From an uncultured Mollicutes bacterium (GTDB lineage Bacteria; Bacillota_I; Bacilli_A; RFN20; CAG-826), in assembly GCA_900539595.1 (NCBI GenBank), contig UQCQ01000008.1, positions 14,010 through 78,009 of the forward strand: a stretch of 64,000 nucleotides of DNA, in the 5' to 3' direction. The translations under genes and the position numbers were made by a program. The notes below the pieces were generated by a model that made no database searches, had not been told where the DNA came from, and saw nothing but the letters and a program-made list of their open reading frames with translations. Of this stretch, positions 61,311-64,000 are shown one piece after another; within the stretch, counting starts at the first letter, position 1; each line of letters begins with the position of its first letter.

Positions 61311-62061
61311 CCCTTCTGTGACCTATCTTCTACAATATAAATGTATTACGATGCATCACAGGAAATTCTTTATTTTCGTTTTTTTCGTTTTTAATCTATC
61401 GTTTTAGGGTGTTTTGGGTTAAAAAGTGGAATATAAAAACGGATTTGCCGTTTTTATTTGCAAAATCATGAGGATCGATTTGTATCCAACCGCGTTTTAA
61501 TCCCGGCACTTCTGGATCAACAATAGAATCTCGGAATCGGAGAAGAAACGATAGATGACTTTGTTCCGATATTTAATATAGGCAGAGCCGGGAAAAGTGT
61601 CCCTGTCTTAGTGGTGTCATAAGATAAGAATTTGAAATTCAAACACCGCATTTCTTCAAAAGGTGAAAAAGGGTTCTTCCTCCATTTTTAGCCGAATGAC
61701 GTTCTTCTCGGGCACGACACAAAGCCAACGACAACGCCGGCTTCTTGTTCAGCTGTAATCGTTTTTCTAATAACGTATCCGCGCCTTTTTTGCATATTCC
61801 AAGATGATATAGGCATTTTTTCGCTAATCAAATGGCGCTTTTTTGACTTTGCTTGAATGGGAATTTTCTAAAAAGTCCCTTGGAATTTCTTATGTTTCAG
61901 CCAAAAGTCCCTTGGAATTTCTTAAAAAATCATCAAAAAGTCCCTTGGAATTTCTTATACAGCGGCTGCCGTCCACTCGTTTTTAAGGAGTGTAAAGGAG
62001 CAACTATAGTGCATTCGTAACAAAGGAAAACGACCTTGTCACAGGACCTATTACACTTGGC
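61311..62061. other. Stretch without an intact gene, with gene fragments
   Basis: The minus strand at 61490-61596 reads TFPGSAYIKYRNKVIYRFFS and SDSEILLLIQKCRD to a stop, the tail of some lost protein. Another short open piece lies at 61680-61790. The orphan repeat array at 61871-61957 lies here. No gene can be named. Confidence 0.4.
61871..61957. repeat. Orphan three-copy 22-bp array
   Basis: A 22-bp unit, AAAAGTCCCTT followed by GGAATTTCTTA, at 61871, 61903 and 61936 (period 32-33 bp). It lies between convergent genes, so it has no gene left to control and may mark a deleted module. Confidence 0.85.
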
Positions 62062-62934
62062 CTATTCCCCTTTCAAGTTATCCAAGGTCGATAAAAAAAG
62101 TTCCTTTTTCCAAAGTTCCAAGTTCTCTTTGTTTGAAATAAATGGACGGACGTCATCCTTAGCAGATTCAAAATCAAGTGACTCGAACCTTTCCTTCAAT
62201 AATTCTCGAACTTTCGTTAATGTTAACGATTCATTTTCCTTTAAAATTCCACCGGTATTTTTCAACTTGTTTTCCAAATACGTGAGATTGAACGGAGAAT
62301 CTTTGCCGATGTAGAAAAGGAAATCATAATAATCTCTCCCCTTCACATGACGTTGATAATTTCTGCAAATAATGGCGTGGATCTTTCCTGCGAATAACGT
62401 TGCCTCATCAAATATTTTCACTTCATAGGGGGATGGGAGCATCCGAAATTTTGTTTCGGTTCGGCCCCCGCTTGGATTGTCGGTATCCACCTCAAATTTT
62501 ATTTTCATTTTTTGGTTGGAAATGATTTTCTTCATTTCATCGTCTTGAGGAAAGAAAGACATCATGAGAGTTATGGCGTTACCTTTTAAAAAGGCACTTT
62601 GAACCTTAGACTCAGCACTTTTTCTTTTTTCTTCCACTTGAATTTCGATGCCATAGGACCGAAACTCCTTTTCTAAAGTAAGAAAATAATCATTTAATGC
62701 AAACCCGTCCCCTTTTTTGAGCAAGGCAAAGTCCAAATCTTCGCTAAATCGATTTAACCCATGAAAAATCCTTAAACAGGTGCCGCCGTAAAAAGCAGCC
62801 TTATCAAAAAACCCTCCGTGAGAAAGACCCGATAAGGCGATCTCCTGGATAATTTCTTTAACAGCGTTCTCCTTCTCTAGTTTGTTTTGAGGGTTATATT
62901 TCCCTAGCATTGTTTCCATAATACGGTCCATCAT
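62062..62934 (-). CDS. AbiEii/AbiGii-family nucleotidyltransferase toxin
   Basis: A 290-residue protein. The nucleotidyltransferase core is FYGGTCLRIFHGLNRFSEDLDF, with metal-binding Asp66 and Asp68. The second conserved block is KIHAIICRNYQRHVKGRDYYDF, typical of AbiEii. AbiEii toxins transfer nucleotides to tRNA and block translation. The start overlaps the stop of the antitoxin gene (ATGATG/TGA), so expression is coupled. Intact in all visible motifs. Confidence 0.9.
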   Translation of the reverse strand: MMDRIMETMLGKYNPQNKLEKENAVKEIIQEIALSGLSHGGFFDKAAFYGGTCLRIFHGLNRFSEDLDFALLKKGDGFALNDYFLTLEKEFRSYGIEIQVEEKRKSAESKVQSAFLKGNAITLMMSFFPQDDEMKKIISNQKMKIKFEVDTDNPSGGRTETKFRMLPSPYEVKIFDEATLFAGKIHAIICRNYQRHVKGRDYYDFLFYIGKDSPFNLTYLENKLKNTGGILKENESLTLTKVRELLKERFESLDFESAKDDVRPFISNKENLELWKKELFLSTLDNLKGE

Positions 62935-63518
62935 TCATATTCCTTTTCAATGAGATTTATCAGAAGGTTTAAATTGGTCTTCCTGTAGAAGGAAGCTAGC
63001 CTTTTTAGTTCAGCAAAATCGCAGGAAGCGAATTCATCTTCGTCAAACCTCTTATCCTCGAATAATAGTTCCTTTAGTTCCTCCACGTTCTTCACGACCC
63101 TGTATTTGCAGAGGGAATCGCAGATGGCTTTTTCTTTACTCGCGATTTTAACGATATAGTCCCCTTCTTCTAAATAGGTAAGTCCATAAGGGAACACCTT
63201 GGAAGGGACATCGCCATATTCAAATCGGCCAAAATGGTTGCAAAAGGTTTTGTTCTTGTGGATTTGCAGGCTTGCCGAGGTGATGGCAACGACGCGTTCG
63301 GGGATGAGCCCATAATAAGACAATGCCCATTCAAAACTTAAATAGGAAGGGGATAAAATGGAAGAGGCGAGTAGATAGGGCTCGGCGTGGGGATTTGTTT
63401 CGTAAAGTCCCTTCGTTAAGCGAAATAGAATACCTTTATCCGCGTCGCGCTTGATTTTGTCCAAAGGATTCGCATAATCGCGATATTTCTCCTTCAGCAT
63501 CGAAATCGTAACAATCAT
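62931..63518 (-). CDS. AbiEi-family antitoxin, partner of AbiEii
   Basis: A 195-residue protein: helix-turn-helix N-terminus (ISMLKEKYRDYANPLDKIKRD), GILFRLTKGLYET, and YLSFEWALSYYGLIPERVVAI, the hallmark AbiEi block; ASKEKAICDSLCKYR follows. It neutralises the toxin and represses the operon. GGAG stands before the ATG. A promoter with TATAAT (63538-63543) and an inverted repeat AATAGGGAA...TTCCCTATT (63565-63610) lie upstream, probably its operator. Confidence 0.88.
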   Translation of the reverse strand: MIVTISMLKEKYRDYANPLDKIKRDADKGILFRLTKGLYETNPHAEPYLLASSILSPSYLSFEWALSYYGLIPERVVAITSASLQIHKNKTFCNHFGRFEYGDVPSKVFPYGLTYLEEGDYIVKIASKEKAICDSLCKYRVVKNVEELKELLFEDKRFDEDEFASCDFAELKRLASFYRKTNLNLLINLIEKEYE

Positions 63519-63537
63519 TTTTGCTCCTCTAAATACA

Positions 63538-63610
63538 ATTATATTGGATTATGTGGAGCAATTAAATAGGGAATCTTTTTGTCCTGTATTGTCCTATAAT
63601 CTTCCCTATT
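63538..63610 (-). promoter_or_regulatory. AbiE promoter and inverted-repeat operator
   Basis: Minus strand TTTAAT, 17 bases, TATAAT (63538-63566). AATAGGGAA (63565-63573) and TTCCCTATT (63602-63610) flank the upstream side, consistent with negative autoregulation by AbiEi. Confidence 0.6.
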
Positions 63611-63743
63611 TTTAGGGGAATAAGCGTTTTGAAGTCAAAAAATGAAAAGCGGCTTATCATCGAATGAATTTCAAAAATTAGTGAAAAAATAGTGAAATCC
63701 GTCACATAAAAACGATATCGATTACGACCTTAAAAAGCCGTTT

Positions 63744-63789
63744 TCGGAAAAATGTGTAAATCATTCTAAGAAAAGTCGGAAAAATGTGT
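63744..63789. repeat. Two-copy TCGGAAAAATGTGT repeat
   Basis: TCGGAAAAATGTGT at 63744 and 63776, 32 bp apart, each followed after a few bases by TCAT. It lies 230-270 bases upstream of abiEi. Between it and the edge there is no gene. Confidence 0.6.
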
Positions 63790-63942
63790 TTTTCATGGTT
63801 TCAGCCCAGAAAAAGAATGCCTGCGAACAGTCTGGATTTGGAAGTGTAAAACGGCTATAAGCCCCTTGTCAGGCGCAGTTCTGGCAAAAGTTAATCCTCA
63901 TATCATCCTGACAATGACTCTCTTTATGGCCCGTTTTCCTTT

Positions 63943-64000
63943 GACCATCCTAATGACCATCCTAATGACCATCCTAATGACCATCCTAATGACCATCCTA
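63943..64000. repeat. GACCATCCTAAT array running off the window
   Basis: GACCATCCTAAT (12 bp) occurs four full times and again to the last base of the window. It is the same style as the arrays ahead of the AlbA_2 genes. Confidence 0.9.

Overview
The window looks like a low-to-mid GC Gram-positive (Firmicutes-type) chromosome. It has strong AGGAGG ribosome sites, an operon of the redox repressor Rex with AdhE, a perfect CcpA cre match, sigma-A-type promoters, LPxTG-like and lipoprotein exports, and SipW-dependent signal peptides. UGA is a normal stop (rex ends in TGA directly before adhE), so this is not the Mycoplasma code. The style fits an uncultured Bacilli/Erysipelotrichia-like fermenter of gut or rumen; that placement is inference. 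I saw no tRNA, rRNA, insertion sequence or CRISPR array.

Layout. 1-4062: adhE (cut by the window edge), rex, a triplicated small structured RNA with a DUF3800 gene between copies 1 and 2, and a PfkB-type sugar kinase. 4246-10277: accessory genes (AAA_14/DUF4143 ATPase, two AbiEi-like proteins, XRE regulator, PD-(D/E)XK nuclease), several next to short repeat arrays. 10531-32425: about 22 kb of minus-strand genes, mostly overlapping or coupled. Four small paralogous SipW-type exported proteins come first, then a SipW-like signal peptidase, a membrane-anchored McrB-like AAA+ ATPase, a DUF2357-like zinc-ribbon protein, an ABC ATPase and permease, then large surface proteins ending in a protein with a C-terminal Hint (intein-like) domain. 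32645-36591: a Sel1 protein and a graveyard of broken AlbA_2-type regulators. 36854-38891: a type II Thoeris-like TIR/macro/TIR defence operon. 39240-42262: a two-gene cargo bounded by 38-bp direct repeats that are also terminator hairpins. 42279-55671: a second minus-strand locus of SipW-type surface proteins (FAWF motif), split by two plus-strand accessory genes at 47980-50317. 56274-61310: two AlbA_2 regulators with dense operator arrays around a small membrane protein and a lipoprotein. 62062-63518: an AbiE toxin-antitoxin pair. The window ends inside a 12-bp repeat array.

How the genes work together (inference). The single SipW-like peptidase probably processes exported proteins of both loci, as SipW does for TasA in Bacillus. 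Those proteins would form a cell-surface layer or fibre. The AAA+/DUF2357/ABC block embedded in the operon is the unexpected part and the best candidate for an undescribed system. One surface gene has a G10 tract early in its coding region, suggesting phase variation. Around these loci, AlbA_2/wHTH regulators carry their own private tandem repeats, at three genes overlapping the gene's own predicted promoter. This implies a family of autoregulated selfish or defence modules that land, decay and leave C-terminal fragments.
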